The notes under the pieces: generated by a model
Seen by the model: only the letters and a program-made list of their open reading frames with translations
Databases searched by the model: none
What the model was told of the DNA's origin: nothing
Assembly (NCBI GenBank): GCA_033807695.1
Contig: CM066304.1
Location: 3,472,001-3,536,000 of the forward strand
Reading direction: 5' to 3'
Length of the DNA: 64,000 nt
From: Daedaleopsis sinensis
Taxonomy: Eukaryota; Basidiomycota; Agaricomycetes; Polyporales; Polyporaceae
Position numbers and translations under genes: made by a program
Shown here: positions 1 to 9,744 of the stretch, in pieces
How the letters are laid out: the number at the start of each line of letters is the position of its first letter
How positions within the stretch are numbered: position 1 is the stretch's first letter

Positions 1-1768
1 AGCGTAGACACGCCTTGGCGAGGTCGCCTCGTGTACGTACTTGCGAACTTCCGGGGAGATGCTGACGAGTTCTGCCGGGGACACCATGACCCGCTGCTCC
101 TTCCCGAAGGCGCGCTCGAAGACGCGATGGCCGGCGGTTGGGTCGACAAGCACCGGGGTCGGTCTCGGAGGGTGCGTTACCGTCTCCGTCCCCGCGCGCG
201 GCGCAGGTTGAAGGGGTGCTGGGGCGGTCACTGATGGGTTCGACTCCGTCTTCTTCGTGACGGGCGGCGCGAGGTCGCCTGCATTCGTCGCGTCTCGTGC
301 TCTGGCGTAAGGGTGCTCCTGCGCGCGAAGCTCGGGGCCTACTAGCGGGCCTGCTGGCGACCCCGCTCTATCTCCCGCCGGCGCCAGGTGAGGAGGCAGG
401 TCGCGGCCCCCGCGTGCTTCACGGGGTAGGTCCACCGTGGCGTCCTGAAGGGCATGGGCCTGGTTCCGGCTCTCGTCGATGCGGACCGTCTTCTTCCGCG
501 CGGGCAGTTCCACCCCGTCGAATTGTAGCTTTCCCTGGCTGCGCGTCGCGACGCAGTGCTCCAACATGGACACCTGGTGGCGGAGGCTATCGATCCGATC
601 CTGGATATCCGTGACGTTCGTTGCGCCTTCTAGCATGTTGGACTCCACCGTGACCATCATCTGTGCGGCGGCGGCCTGGACCTTCTGCCCTGGGTTGTGC
701 TCGTGCCAGTTGTGCACGTGGTCGCGCATGGTGAGCCCTGGCCAGGTACGGGGTACTTCGTTGCCGTTCGGAAGGACCATGTAGCCGCGCTCGTTGCGGA
801 TGACGAGTCCGTTCGCCGCGTCCTCTGCGAAGGCCGGGCAGCGTCGCGAGTGACAGTTCTCTTCGTTACAATAGAAGCAGGGAGGACGCATGTAGCCGTA
901 CTGGTTTTGTGGCATACGCGGAGGCATGGGCGGAGGTAGGTTTGCGGCCGCGGGCTGAGCTGCTGCCGGCGCGAGTGGAGGAGGTACGGCCTGCGGCGGG
1001 CGCGCTGCCAGGAGATTCATCCAACCGCGCGTGAGGTCGCGGAGATCGCGGAGGTCGCGCTCGTAGTTCTGGATCTGCGATTGGAGTGTCTCGATCGTCG
1101 GCTCGGGCTTTACCGGTTGTCCTCGGCGCTTGGTGCCTGTCGCTGGTGCGGGGGCGGGGTACGTCGGTGGCACGCGGGCTTCGAGCGCGCGGGGGATCCC
1201 TTCGAGACTGTACGTGATTGCTTCGTGGACGTCCGCGAGCGGGTACGAATCGTCCCTATGCTTGTTCGGATGCTTCAGGTTGAGGTAGTTGTCGACCTTG
1301 TCGCGTACGAATACGGGAGCAACGCGAAGGAGGTCATCGACCCCTTCCGGTCCGGAGACCTCGGCCGTGGGCTGCTTCGTGGAGAGGTACTTGTAGCGCG
1401 GGAAGAATTGCCGGTAGAAGGCGAGGTATTCGGGGAGGGAGCGGATTCCGGAGGCGAGGGTCGAGTCTATCAGGGAACGGTACTCACGTCGAGTGTAGAC
1501 ATGGTCTTTGTCGGAGCCGACGTAGAACCCTAAGACTTCCTCCTTGAGGTCCTCCCACGTCTTGCTCGCGTTGTCGAAGGTGTCCAATAGTGCCCATGCC
1601 TTAGCAATGTCCGGGGGGACGTAGAGGGTAACCGCACCCTTCTTCTGATCAGCGAGGTCAGTCACGGAGTTCTGCGCGTAGAGTCGATCGAGATCTTTGA
1701 AGAAGAGCTCCACGTCGTCGCGGGTGGTATCAGCCTCTTTCCATACGGGCGCCTGCCGGCTGTTGCGC
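1..1768 (-). pseudogene. Gag of an older Ty3-like element, central/C-terminal segment, open to window edge
   Basis: The minus strand is open without stops from 1764 down to position 1, in the frame that continues from the Gag N-terminal segment at 14461-14988 once the inserted element and one 4-bp target duplication are removed. It reads as a retrotransposon capsid domain, then a proline/alanine-rich stretch, then a zinc knuckle near 835-880 with spacing C-x2-C-x4-C-x4-C. After that comes a linker resembling the linker of the Gag encoded at 2642-5524 (shared pattern DPTA..RVF.R.FG and VSPAEL.SISP..RK.VHEAT near 1-120). The protease and pol regions would lie beyond the left edge. The only visible break is the nested element. 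Confidence 0.8.
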
Positions 1769-2675
1769 TGATGAGCCTCAGGACCAGCTAGGCCCCGGAA
1801 ACACCACGCAGCCCATCACTATTCGCGCCCGTCAGTCAATTCACGCAGTATGAAGACGAGCGGCTTCACAAGGAAGGCGAGCGACTACCGAAGGAGCGAG
1901 TACGGAGACATGCCATTCCAAGGGTCGAAGGAGCCGATGCCGAGCTGCCGGCGGCTGACCGAGGTCGCCAGAGCTCTAGCCAGGACAGAGGGGGCGATCG
2001 ATCGAGGGTCTGGTCTAGGCGACCGCCACGGAGTCCAGCAATTGGTACGAAGGTCGTCGGAAGAGGCACGGAAGACAAGGGAGTGAGGGGGACGGCCTTC
2101 CGAGGCCTATGAAGACGAGCGGATGGACTTCAGACGCGATCACGTGGTGACGCGCCACAAGACTAAGCGCTCTCGTGACTGCGGATGCAAGTCGAGCGGC
2201 GACGTGATAGGCTCGGTGCAAACACCTACCTAACCACCGGAGTGCGCCGTAGGGGTTCAGGAGAGGAGGATCGCGACGTGAGCGTGGGAGGAGCAGGGTT
2301 TCCTATGATTGGACGATTGGTAGGATAGTTGTAGTTTATTTGGCGACGATTTGTACAGTATATAAGCCAGCGGGATTGCAGCCCAGCAAAGCAGCGCAGT
2401 AGCTCCAGAGATCGAGTCCGAGTCCAAGAATCATCTAGTCGACACTCAATTGAAGACCGTCCGTCTTCAAATCTCCTCTTGCAGACTAGCCTCACCCACG
2501 GAAGTTGCTTGACTTCCATCTGAAGTTGCTTAACTTCCTTGTCTATCGTCGACGGGCTACGTGAAGAAGAGCGACTACACCGGGAACCTGTCCTCCACCT
2601 CGCACCCTACTAGGTAGCTGATCTCGTGCTCGTTTGGGTGTGTGTTTCGCCCAGCGACCCAGAGTTACCCCATCA
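1769..2675 (+). repeat. 5' LTR of the young element
   Basis: This 907-bp LTR is bounded by the inverted ends TGATG and CATCA and matches 13554-14460. A TATA box (TATATAA, 2359-2365) lies about 310 bp before the 3' end and is the likely promoter of the genomic RNA. Confidence 0.95.
2359..2365 (+). promoter_or_regulatory. TATA box in the LTR
   Basis: The sequence TATATAA precedes the putative R region of the LTR. The same site recurs in the 3' LTR at 14144-14150. It is assigned from motif and position only. Confidence 0.6.
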
Positions 2676-5524
2676 TTCTGGAGCCCACCGCGAGGGGTAC
2701 AAGAACAGTCTCCACCGGTTCCGGCTCAAGAATCCCACGTTTGCGGCCGACGCGGAGCGAACATATCCGTCGCCTCCATCGACAAACCGAACAGGCTTTA
2801 GAGGAAATCGAAGCAGAAGACCCCGAGAGAGCAGAGCAGATCACTACCGTTATCGAGAACAACTTCGCGGTTTTCGCAGACTCTCCGCTTACCGAACTAG
2901 AGGACGCTTCCGAAGACGAGCAGGAGGACATTGAAGTTCCGGACCATCCGTTCCTGACTTCAGAATCAATTAGTAACCCAAGACCTACGCTATCACATAC
3001 CGCAGGGGCCTTCAACCTACCTAGGAACCCCCTTCCTTCCCTGCTAGCCTACGCCGCTCAAATATTACCTACGGCTCTACCACCCGTAGTACCACCTACA
3101 ATCCATTCAATGGCTAGCGCAGATCTATCGAAATTACCGTTGCGTACGGAAAGGAGTGCACCCCAATTCGATGAGGAATCCAAGGACACTGTCGAGCGGT
3201 ACTTTGACGACCTTGCCCGACTCCTGAAGAAGCATAGCATCACTGATGAACAAGCTTGCAAGGCGGCGGCGGTCGACTACATACCAGCGGGAGTCGCCAA
3301 GCGATGGAAGTCCCTGCCGACGTTCTCGGACACCCAGAAGACGTATAAAGAATTCAAGACGGAGGTTCTGTCCTTCTACCTCGGGACGGATGCCCAGTAC
3401 ACCTGGACACTACGAGAATACAATGAAGTCATCGGGGAAGCTGTACGTACGGGGATATCCAGCCTCGAAACCTACATGAAGTTCTACAGCAAATTCTATC
3501 CCATCTACCGGTACTTGCATGCGAAGACCGAACCAGAGCTAACGGAGCGCGACGCGTCGACAGCCTTGCTACGGCTAGTTCCTATGCAGTACACAATGGC
3601 GGTATCCGCGCGGTTAGCACACCAGGTGCCTGCAAAACACAAAGAAGAAGCTTACACGGTCGCGCAAGTTCATGAAGCAATTTCCTATTGTCTGGCGGAC
3701 GGAGGCCCGTTCGGCGGGATCGGAAGTTGGTCAACTGCGACGTCCGGTAACCTCGCTCGAGTCAATCCTCCGGCTCCAGCCATGGCCTCCACGGTTACGG
3801 TGAAAACCGAGCCGGATCTATCGGCCTTCAAGCGGGAGATGATCTCCATGATGAGTTCGACCATGCGCGACTTCGTGAGCCAGCAGAGGATGCAAGCCAT
3901 GCAACCGCCGCAACAAGGGGAACAATACCCTCCACCACCACAACCTCCCCAGGGAAGGTACCAGCAGCAGCAAGGGGGCCTATACGGACGTAATCCACCC
4001 GCTAACGACGAATGCATCTACTGTGGCCTACCGGGATGTCAGTTGAAGACGTGCCCGAAAGTCGCAGAGGACATGACGGCGGGACTCATCCGGAAGGACG
4101 TCTACGACAAAATCATCCTACCAGGAGGCAGTGTGATCCCTCGTAGTCTGCCGGGGAACTGTATGCGCGATAGAGTCAATGCTTGGCACGAAAAGAACCC
4201 AAACCAACGAGCGCGAGGAACCATGAGCAACATCTATCAGTTCGAGATGCAGGAAGACGAGCGTACCTTGGAAGAGGAGTTAGAAGTCCTCATGCACAAG
4301 GCAAACATGGTTAAAGAGCGCATGAACACTCGCTCGGGACGGCAGGTTTTTGATGGAGTCGAGCTAGAGACGCGGCCTCAACGTATTACGCGCAACTCGG
4401 AGAAAGGGAGGGACGACACGCGGGCAGGGACGCCCGTGCGTGATCAGCCGCCTCACCAGCCGACGAGAGAGAAGGGGAAGGAGAAGGAGAAGCACGTTAC
4501 CTGGGACACGAGGGCAAAAGAGCCTGAAGAGACCTTCCATCCTTATGCGCCGACTGTGGTACCCAGAGGCCAGGAACTGCCGAAGAAGGACGAACCACCG
4601 GTCAGAAGGACCGCAGCGATCATCGACCCGACCGCGGAAGAAAGAGTCTTCAACCGAAGCTTCGGAGACAGCCAGAGTATCACAGTGTCACCAGCCGAGC
4701 TACTCAGTATTTCTCCAGGACTCAGGAAGCGAGTGCATGAGGCCACAGCTCTCAGGCGAACGCAAGTCAGAGACGAGCAACTGCAGGAAGTGACCAACCG
4801 GGAAGGCGAGCGGCCTCGGAACAAGGTACTAGTGACCGAAGTCGCTGAAGACGAAGACTTCCCGGAAGATAACCTCCAGACAGCAGGAAGTTCATCCTCA
4901 GGGACCGGAAGACCGACGCTTGGATCCTTTGCATTCGTAGACCTGGACTATGAAGGCAGCGAGGACGAGGACGATGAGCCAAAGTCGCACAATGCCCCGT
5001 ATGTAGCTCCGGGACAAGGCTATCCTGCGAGCAGTCGGCGGAAGTCAACCATCGTAGCCTCGGAATCGGAGAAGCTGAGGTCGCTGTTCACCTGGGTAGC
5101 TCGAACGGACACGCCGACAGAGTGTACACTCGACGATGGGTCCCAAATAGTCGGTATAAACGACCAAATTGCTTATGCGTTGAAGATCCCCTACGATCCT
5201 ACCAAGCGAAGGAGGATGATCAGCGCAAATGGGACGGTCGACATGACACTCGGTCTAGCAAAGAACGTGCCTGTGGAATTAGGTGGCGGGATCGTGGTCT
5301 ACCTCCAGATGCATGTTGTGAAGGCAGCGCCTTACCAGATCCTCCTAGGAAGGCCGTTCATGACGGTGATGCGTGCAAGGTCGAGCAACTCTATGGATGG
5401 CCAATTGTCAATTACCGTCACTTGCCCTAACTCGAACCGCGAATTGACGCTACCGACCTACGCGCATGGAGACTCTCCGAGTTATGGACTCAGAGTCGAG
5501 GGTTTTCGGGCTTCGAGGATCTGA
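2642..5524 (+). CDS. gag: Gag-protease polyprotein
   Basis: This is the structural polyprotein of the young element. In order it has an acidic N-terminal region, a capsid-like domain (about 3130-3720), a proline/glutamine-rich linker, a zinc knuckle of C-x2-C-x4-C-x4-C type near 4014-4060, a long charged linker, and a retropepsin-like domain (about 5050-5430) with an LDDGSQI active-site loop and ILLGRPF flap/C-terminal signature. The frame opens inside the LTR, and its first in-frame ATG is at 3110. However, the roughly 150 codons before that ATG look coding and share an SPLT-L-acidic segment with the N-terminus of the older Gag. The true start is therefore unresolved (non-AUG start, lost ATG or spliced leader). 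It ends in a TGA that overlaps the pol ATG. Confidence 0.88.
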   Translation: MFRPATQSYPIILEPTARGTRTVSTGSGSRIPRLRPTRSEHIRRLHRQTEQALEEIEAEDPERAEQITTVIENNFAVFADSPLTELEDASEDEQEDIEVPDHPFLTSESISNPRPTLSHTAGAFNLPRNPLPSLLAYAAQILPTALPPVVPPTIHSMASADLSKLPLRTERSAPQFDEESKDTVERYFDDLARLLKKHSITDEQACKAAAVDYIPAGVAKRWKSLPTFSDTQKTYKEFKTEVLSFYLGTDAQYTWTLREYNEVIGEAVRTGISSLETYMKFYSKFYPIYRYLHAKTEPELTERDASTALLRLVPMQYTMAVSARLAHQVPAKHKEEAYTVAQVHEAISYCLADGGPFGGIGSWSTATSGNLARVNPPAPAMASTVTVKTEPDLSAFKREMISMMSSTMRDFVSQQRMQAMQPPQQGEQYPPPPQPPQGRYQQQQGGLYGRNPPANDECIYCGLPGCQLKTCPKVAEDMTAGLIRKDVYDKIILPGGSVIPRSLPGNCMRDRVNAWHEKNPNQRARGTMSNIYQFEMQEDERTLEEELEVLMHKANMVKERMNTRSGRQVFDGVELETRPQRITRNSEKGRDDTRAGTPVRDQPPHQPTREKGKEKEKHVTWDTRAKEPEETFHPYAPTVVPRGQELPKKDEPPVRRTAAIIDPTAEERVFNRSFGDSQSITVSPAELLSISPGLRKRVHEATALRRTQVRDEQLQEVTNREGERPRNKVLVTEVAEDEDFPEDNLQTAGSSSSGTGRPTLGSFAFVDLDYEGSEDEDDEPKSHNAPYVAPGQGYPASSRRKSTIVASESEKLRSLFTWVARTDTPTECTLDDGSQIVGINDQIAYALKIPYDPTKRRRMISANGTVDMTLGLAKNVPVELGGGIVVYLQMHVVKAAPYQILLGRPFMTVMRARSSNSMDGQLSITVTCPNSNRELTLPTYAHGDSPSYGLRVEGFRASRI
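2679..2697 (+). other. Primer-binding site
   Basis: TGGAGCCCACCGCGAGGGG begins 3 bp after the LTR. It would pair with a tRNA 3' end reading ...CTCGCGGTGGGCTCCA, which places the invariant C61 correctly and gives a U discriminator base. The identical 19-mer lies next to the LTR of the older element (15025-15043, minus strand), so both elements use the same primer tRNA. The tRNA identity is not determined. Confidence 0.75.
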
Positions 5525-5526
5525 TG
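5522..5526 (+). promoter_or_regulatory. TGATG overlapping stop/start between gag and pol
   Basis: The TGA ending gag (5522-5524) and the ATG opening pol (5524-5526) share one base. Coupled termination-reinitiation at UGAUG or UAAUG is known in some fungal and other RNA viruses. Its use here is inferred from the arrangement. Confidence 0.55.
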
Positions 5527-8500
5527 AACAGTCAGGGAGAGGTCGCTCTCGTCCTCGACTATGACGCAAGAACGGGTCAAGTTTTCACGACGGCGTACAA
5601 GGACTTAGAAAACCTAGAAAATTCCACAATTCAGTCAGCATATCTATCGGCCTGTGATGACTCCGAGACAAAGCAGAAAATCAAAACCATGTTCTCGAAA
5701 GTATCGATCCAGGAATCGGAAGGGGATAGAATGCGGAGCCGACAACCACATCGCGAAGTCGACGGAGCCCTCTTCCGAGGACGAGCACTCCCAGTATACG
5801 CTACGAAAACCAGAGGCAGAAGAGCAGTCAGAATCCGGTCTAGGTCCAGCGAAGCAGCAAGAGCGAGCGAGAAAACCGAGCCGAGCGAGCAAGAACAAGA
5901 GGCGGAAGGCGAGCAACTTCCAGAAGACGACGAGCGGCAAGCAGCCACCGAGGACCCCGAGAGCGTACGCAGTTACGTGAAATCGAAGAAGAAGTACAAG
6001 CCAGTGGATAAGAAAGTACGACCAGTGATTGGGGAGCTTCCCAAGCAGTACAGAATTGTACGGGAGATAATCGGCGACCCTCTCGAAGGGATGAAGCCGC
6101 TTGACCTCAATCCAAAGCCTTTTGAACCAACTGGGCGGTACACAGCTGAACGACGCGAGAAGCTCCACAAAGTCAATGCTCACCTATCGGAAGAAGAGCT
6201 AGCTTTGCTAGACGACATGATGTGCAAACAGGAGCAGGGATTCGCTTGGGAAGACAGCGAGCGTGGCCACTTCAGGACGGACATGTTCCCACCAGTGAAG
6301 TTTGCGGTTGTGCCTCACACTCCGTGGATTGAAACGAATTTCCCCATTCCACCCGGAACCTACCGACAAATCTGTGAGATCATGAAGAAGAAAATAGAAT
6401 CAGGCGTATACGAACCGTCAAATGTGTCTTACCGATCCAGATGGTTCTGTGTGCTGAAGAAGGACGGGAGTCTGAGGATCGTCCATAGTCTGGAGCCGCT
6501 CAACAGAGTCTCTATTCAACACAGCGGTGTACCGCCGATACCCGACCACATGGCGGAACGCTTCGCAGGGCGTGCGTGCGGGACAACCTTGGATCTATAC
6601 GTTGGATACGACGAGAGGATCCTGGACGAAGAGTCGCGCGACCTCACGACCTTCCAAACGCCTTTCGGAGCCATGCAACTGACGACGCTACCAATGGGAT
6701 GGACAAATTCAGTACCCATCTTCCATGACGACGTGACCTACATATTGCAGCCTGAAATTCCGGATACGACGATTCCCTACATCGACGACGTACCTGTCAT
6801 TGGACCGGAGTCTTCCTACGAACGGGAAGATGGTTCTTTCGAGTGTATGAAGGAGAATCCAGGCATCAGGAGGTACATCTGGGAGCACATGCAAGACGTC
6901 AACAGGATTGTACAGCGGATGAAACATGCGGGAGGTACCTTCTCGGGCAAGAAGTTCGTCTGCGCGGCGCGCGACTTCGTAGCGGTGGGACATCGATGCA
7001 CACCGGAAGGCCGTCTTCCAGAGAGAGGTTGCGTGGATGCGGTACTCAAATGGGGACCGTGTAAAAATGTTTCCGAAGTACGGTCGTTCCTGGGAACGGT
7101 AGGCGTTGGGAGGATCTTCATCAAGAACTTCGGGAAGAAGGCCGCGCCATTAGTCAAGCTCACGCGGAAGGACGTACCGTTCGAATGGGGAGAGGAACAG
7201 GACAAGGCCATGGAGGATCTAAAGACAGCATTAGTAGAATCCCCGGCCTTGAAGTCGATCAACTACGAGTCGAAGGCCCCGGTAATTCTAGCGGTGGACA
7301 CCTCTTATATCGCGGTCGGCTACCAGCTGTGTCAAGAGGATCCGGAAGACCCGCGGAAACGATACTACAACCGCTTTGGATCCATTACCTTGAATGAAAG
7401 GGAAGCCAGATTCTCACAACCGAAGCTCGAGCTATATGGTCTGTACCGAGCATTGAAGGCGCTCCGCTTTTGGCTGGTCGGTGTACGAAACCTAATAGTA
7501 GAGATGGATGCGACATCTACGAAATCCATGATCCAGAATCCGGATGTCGCGCCGAATGCAGTCATGAATAGGTGGATCATTAGCATCAATATGTTCCACT
7601 TCGAAATGCGGCACGTACCTGGAATCTCCCATGGACCGGACGGTCTCAGCCGACGACCTGCGCAGCCTGAAGACGAACCAGAAGAAGCAGACAACGGAGA
7701 ATTCGATGACTGGGTGGACAACATGTACGGCTTTACACACCTCATAAATCCACCTCCACACCTGGGAGACGCTCCTCTACAACACGAGGTTACGCGGAAA
7801 ACGAGCAACTTCGAGACGGAAGCGATGGGCTTCAGTGCGCTCATGCAGCAGACAAGCGGGACGGCGGGCAAGCTACCGGACATGCCAGAAATTGACTACG
7901 CAATCGTACCGCGCACGGAGGTTGCCCAGGAGTTTGACCACAGAATAGCGAACGTCTACGAATTTCTGTGCACCAAGAGAAGACCGAAGCTGGTTCAGAA
8001 GGAGCTCGATGTGTTCGTCAAATACGCAGGACAATTCTTCGTGAAGGATGGCCGACTATGGAAGATAGCGAAGAACGGGAACCACAGGAGAGTACTACCT
8101 CCAGAACTACGAGCGAAGGCATTCGTGAGCATGCACGACTTCATAGGACACAGAGGCGTACAGGCGACAATCTCCTTCGTGGCCGAACGGTTCTGGTGGC
8201 CAGAAATGAAGGCGGATGTGGCCTGGTATGTGAGAAGCTGCCACCAATGTCAAATTCGACAAACTACGCGGATCTACATACCACCTTCAGTTTCCTATCC
8301 TGCGGCGCCGTTTGTACGAGTTCACGTCGACTCTATGGACATGCCTGGCTCGTACAAGCACTTCTTCCATGCGAGGTGTGCAACCACAAGTTATGCTGAA
8401 GGACGGGCAAGTACAGTCCAAACAGCGAAGGCGGTCGGCGACTGGATCTACCAAGACCTGCTGTGCAGATGGGGAGCACTGTCCGAGATCGTTTCAGACA

Positions 8501-9294
8501 ACGGAAGTCCATGGGTTGCAGCGTTGGAGTACCTGGCAAAGCAATACCACGTCAAGCACATACGGATCTCAGGATACAACTCACGAGCGAACGGGATCGT
8601 CGAGCGGCCTCATTTCCACGTCCGGGATGCGCTCTTCAAAGCATGCGAAGGTGATACGACGCAATGGGTGGCGCGGGTATATTCAGTACTCTGGGCGGAC
8701 CGAATCACAGTACGCAGGAGACTAGGGTGCTCACCCTACTACGCGGTAACTGGGACGGATCCAATCCTGCCCATGGACATCACAGAAGCCACGTACCTGC
8801 TGCCTATACCGACGAAGCTCGTGTCCACAACGGAGTTGATCACCAACAGGGCGATGGCCTTGCAGAAAAGACTGGAGGACATAGCGCGGTTGCGGTCAAC
8901 CGTCTACCGAACACGCGTGCAAGCTGCGGAGCTATTCGAGAAGGAACACAGCGCAACCATCCGAGACTTCAACTTCCAGCGAGGGAGGCTGGTTCTGATG
9001 CGGAACACGGCAATTGAGAAGTCGCTCAACAGGAAGATGAGACCACGGTACCTAGGCCCTCTAGTAGTGATATCGCGCAACAGAGGCGGCGCGTACATCA
9101 TTGCAGAACTCGATGGGACCGTCTTCGATCGACCCATAGCGGCCTTCAGAATCATCCCCTACCTAGCGCGTGAGGACCCAATCAAATTCAATATTGAGGA
9201 ACTGGACGCACCACAGAGCCGACTGCAAGAATTAGAAAACACAACGGAAAACTACGAAGAGGAAGGATTAGCAGACGACGACGAACACAACTGA
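5524..9294 (+). CDS. pol: Pol polyprotein: reverse transcriptase, RNase H, integrase
   Basis: This 1256-residue frame starts at an ATG overlapping the gag stop (TGATG at 5522-5526), in a different frame from gag. An acidic N-terminal spacer precedes the reverse transcriptase (VLKKDGSLR motif, LDLYVGYD, and the catalytic YIDD near 6779-6790). RNase H follows (AVDTS, then an E-containing KLELYGLYRAL helix). The integrase comes next, with an HHCC zinc finger (H-x3-H, C-x2-C near 8130-8255) and catalytic D, D and E in VDSMD, VSDNGSPW and NGIVERP. The C-terminus has a GPL/GGAY (GPY/F-like) module and no chromodomain. Protease is absent here because it sits at the end of Gag. The frame is intact, so the element may be competent. 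Confidence 0.95.
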   Translation: MNSQGEVALVLDYDARTGQVFTTAYKDLENLENSTIQSAYLSACDDSETKQKIKTMFSKVSIQESEGDRMRSRQPHREVDGALFRGRALPVYATKTRGRRAVRIRSRSSEAARASEKTEPSEQEQEAEGEQLPEDDERQAATEDPESVRSYVKSKKKYKPVDKKVRPVIGELPKQYRIVREIIGDPLEGMKPLDLNPKPFEPTGRYTAERREKLHKVNAHLSEEELALLDDMMCKQEQGFAWEDSERGHFRTDMFPPVKFAVVPHTPWIETNFPIPPGTYRQICEIMKKKIESGVYEPSNVSYRSRWFCVLKKDGSLRIVHSLEPLNRVSIQHSGVPPIPDHMAERFAGRACGTTLDLYVGYDERILDEESRDLTTFQTPFGAMQLTTLPMGWTNSVPIFHDDVTYILQPEIPDTTIPYIDDVPVIGPESSYEREDGSFECMKENPGIRRYIWEHMQDVNRIVQRMKHAGGTFSGKKFVCAARDFVAVGHRCTPEGRLPERGCVDAVLKWGPCKNVSEVRSFLGTVGVGRIFIKNFGKKAAPLVKLTRKDVPFEWGEEQDKAMEDLKTALVESPALKSINYESKAPVILAVDTSYIAVGYQLCQEDPEDPRKRYYNRFGSITLNEREARFSQPKLELYGLYRALKALRFWLVGVRNLIVEMDATSTKSMIQNPDVAPNAVMNRWIISINMFHFEMRHVPGISHGPDGLSRRPAQPEDEPEEADNGEFDDWVDNMYGFTHLINPPPHLGDAPLQHEVTRKTSNFETEAMGFSALMQQTSGTAGKLPDMPEIDYAIVPRTEVAQEFDHRIANVYEFLCTKRRPKLVQKELDVFVKYAGQFFVKDGRLWKIAKNGNHRRVLPPELRAKAFVSMHDFIGHRGVQATISFVAERFWWPEMKADVAWYVRSCHQCQIRQTTRIYIPPSVSYPAAPFVRVHVDSMDMPGSYKHFFHARCATTSYAEGRASTVQTAKAVGDWIYQDLLCRWGALSEIVSDNGSPWVAALEYLAKQYHVKHIRISGYNSRANGIVERPHFHVRDALFKACEGDTTQWVARVYSVLWADRITVRRRLGCSPYYAVTGTDPILPMDITEATYLLPIPTKLVSTTELITNRAMALQKRLEDIARLRSTVYRTRVQAAELFEKEHSATIRDFNFQRGRLVLMRNTAIEKSLNRKMRPRYLGPLVVISRNRGGAYIIAELDGTVFDRPIAAFRIIPYLAREDPIKFNIEELDAPQSRLQELENTTENYEEEGLADDDEHN

Positions 9295-9325
9295 CACTCA
9301 CGTTGACGAGGACGTCAAATGGAAA

Positions 9326-9339
9326 AAGTGGGGGGGAGG
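9326..9339 (+). other. Upstream copy of the polypurine tract
   Basis: AAGTGGGGGGGAGG lies about 30 bp after the pol stop. It is identical to the tract touching the 3' LTR at 13540-13553. Together the two bracket the antisense cassette. Confidence 0.6.
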
Positions 9340-9744
9340 AAGTCGCCTGACTACGGAAGTCAATTCCTCTACCGGCCGAAGAGCGCTTCAAGAGGCGCTT
9401 CGCGCGTCGGTCATCTCGGAGATCACACAAGAAGAAGAGCAGAAGGCGATGCGATACATTCAGGATACTAGATACAGTACAGATTAAGAAGGACAACAGA
9501 AGCTGAGCGCGATGGGATACGGGAAAGAAAACCAGAAGGAGACATTACAAAGCCCAGAGCGACAGGAGGGAGACGGAGAGACTAGTCCGCGGGAGACAGA
9601 GACGAGCAGCGGGGATATATGCGAAAAACAGAAAACGAGACAGCGCGAGCCGCGCGATGACAGGACGAGACGACGACCAAGAAGGAGACGACAAGAAAAG
9701 CTAATAACGAGAAGTCCGTGGACGCGCGCGCATCGAAGAAGTCC

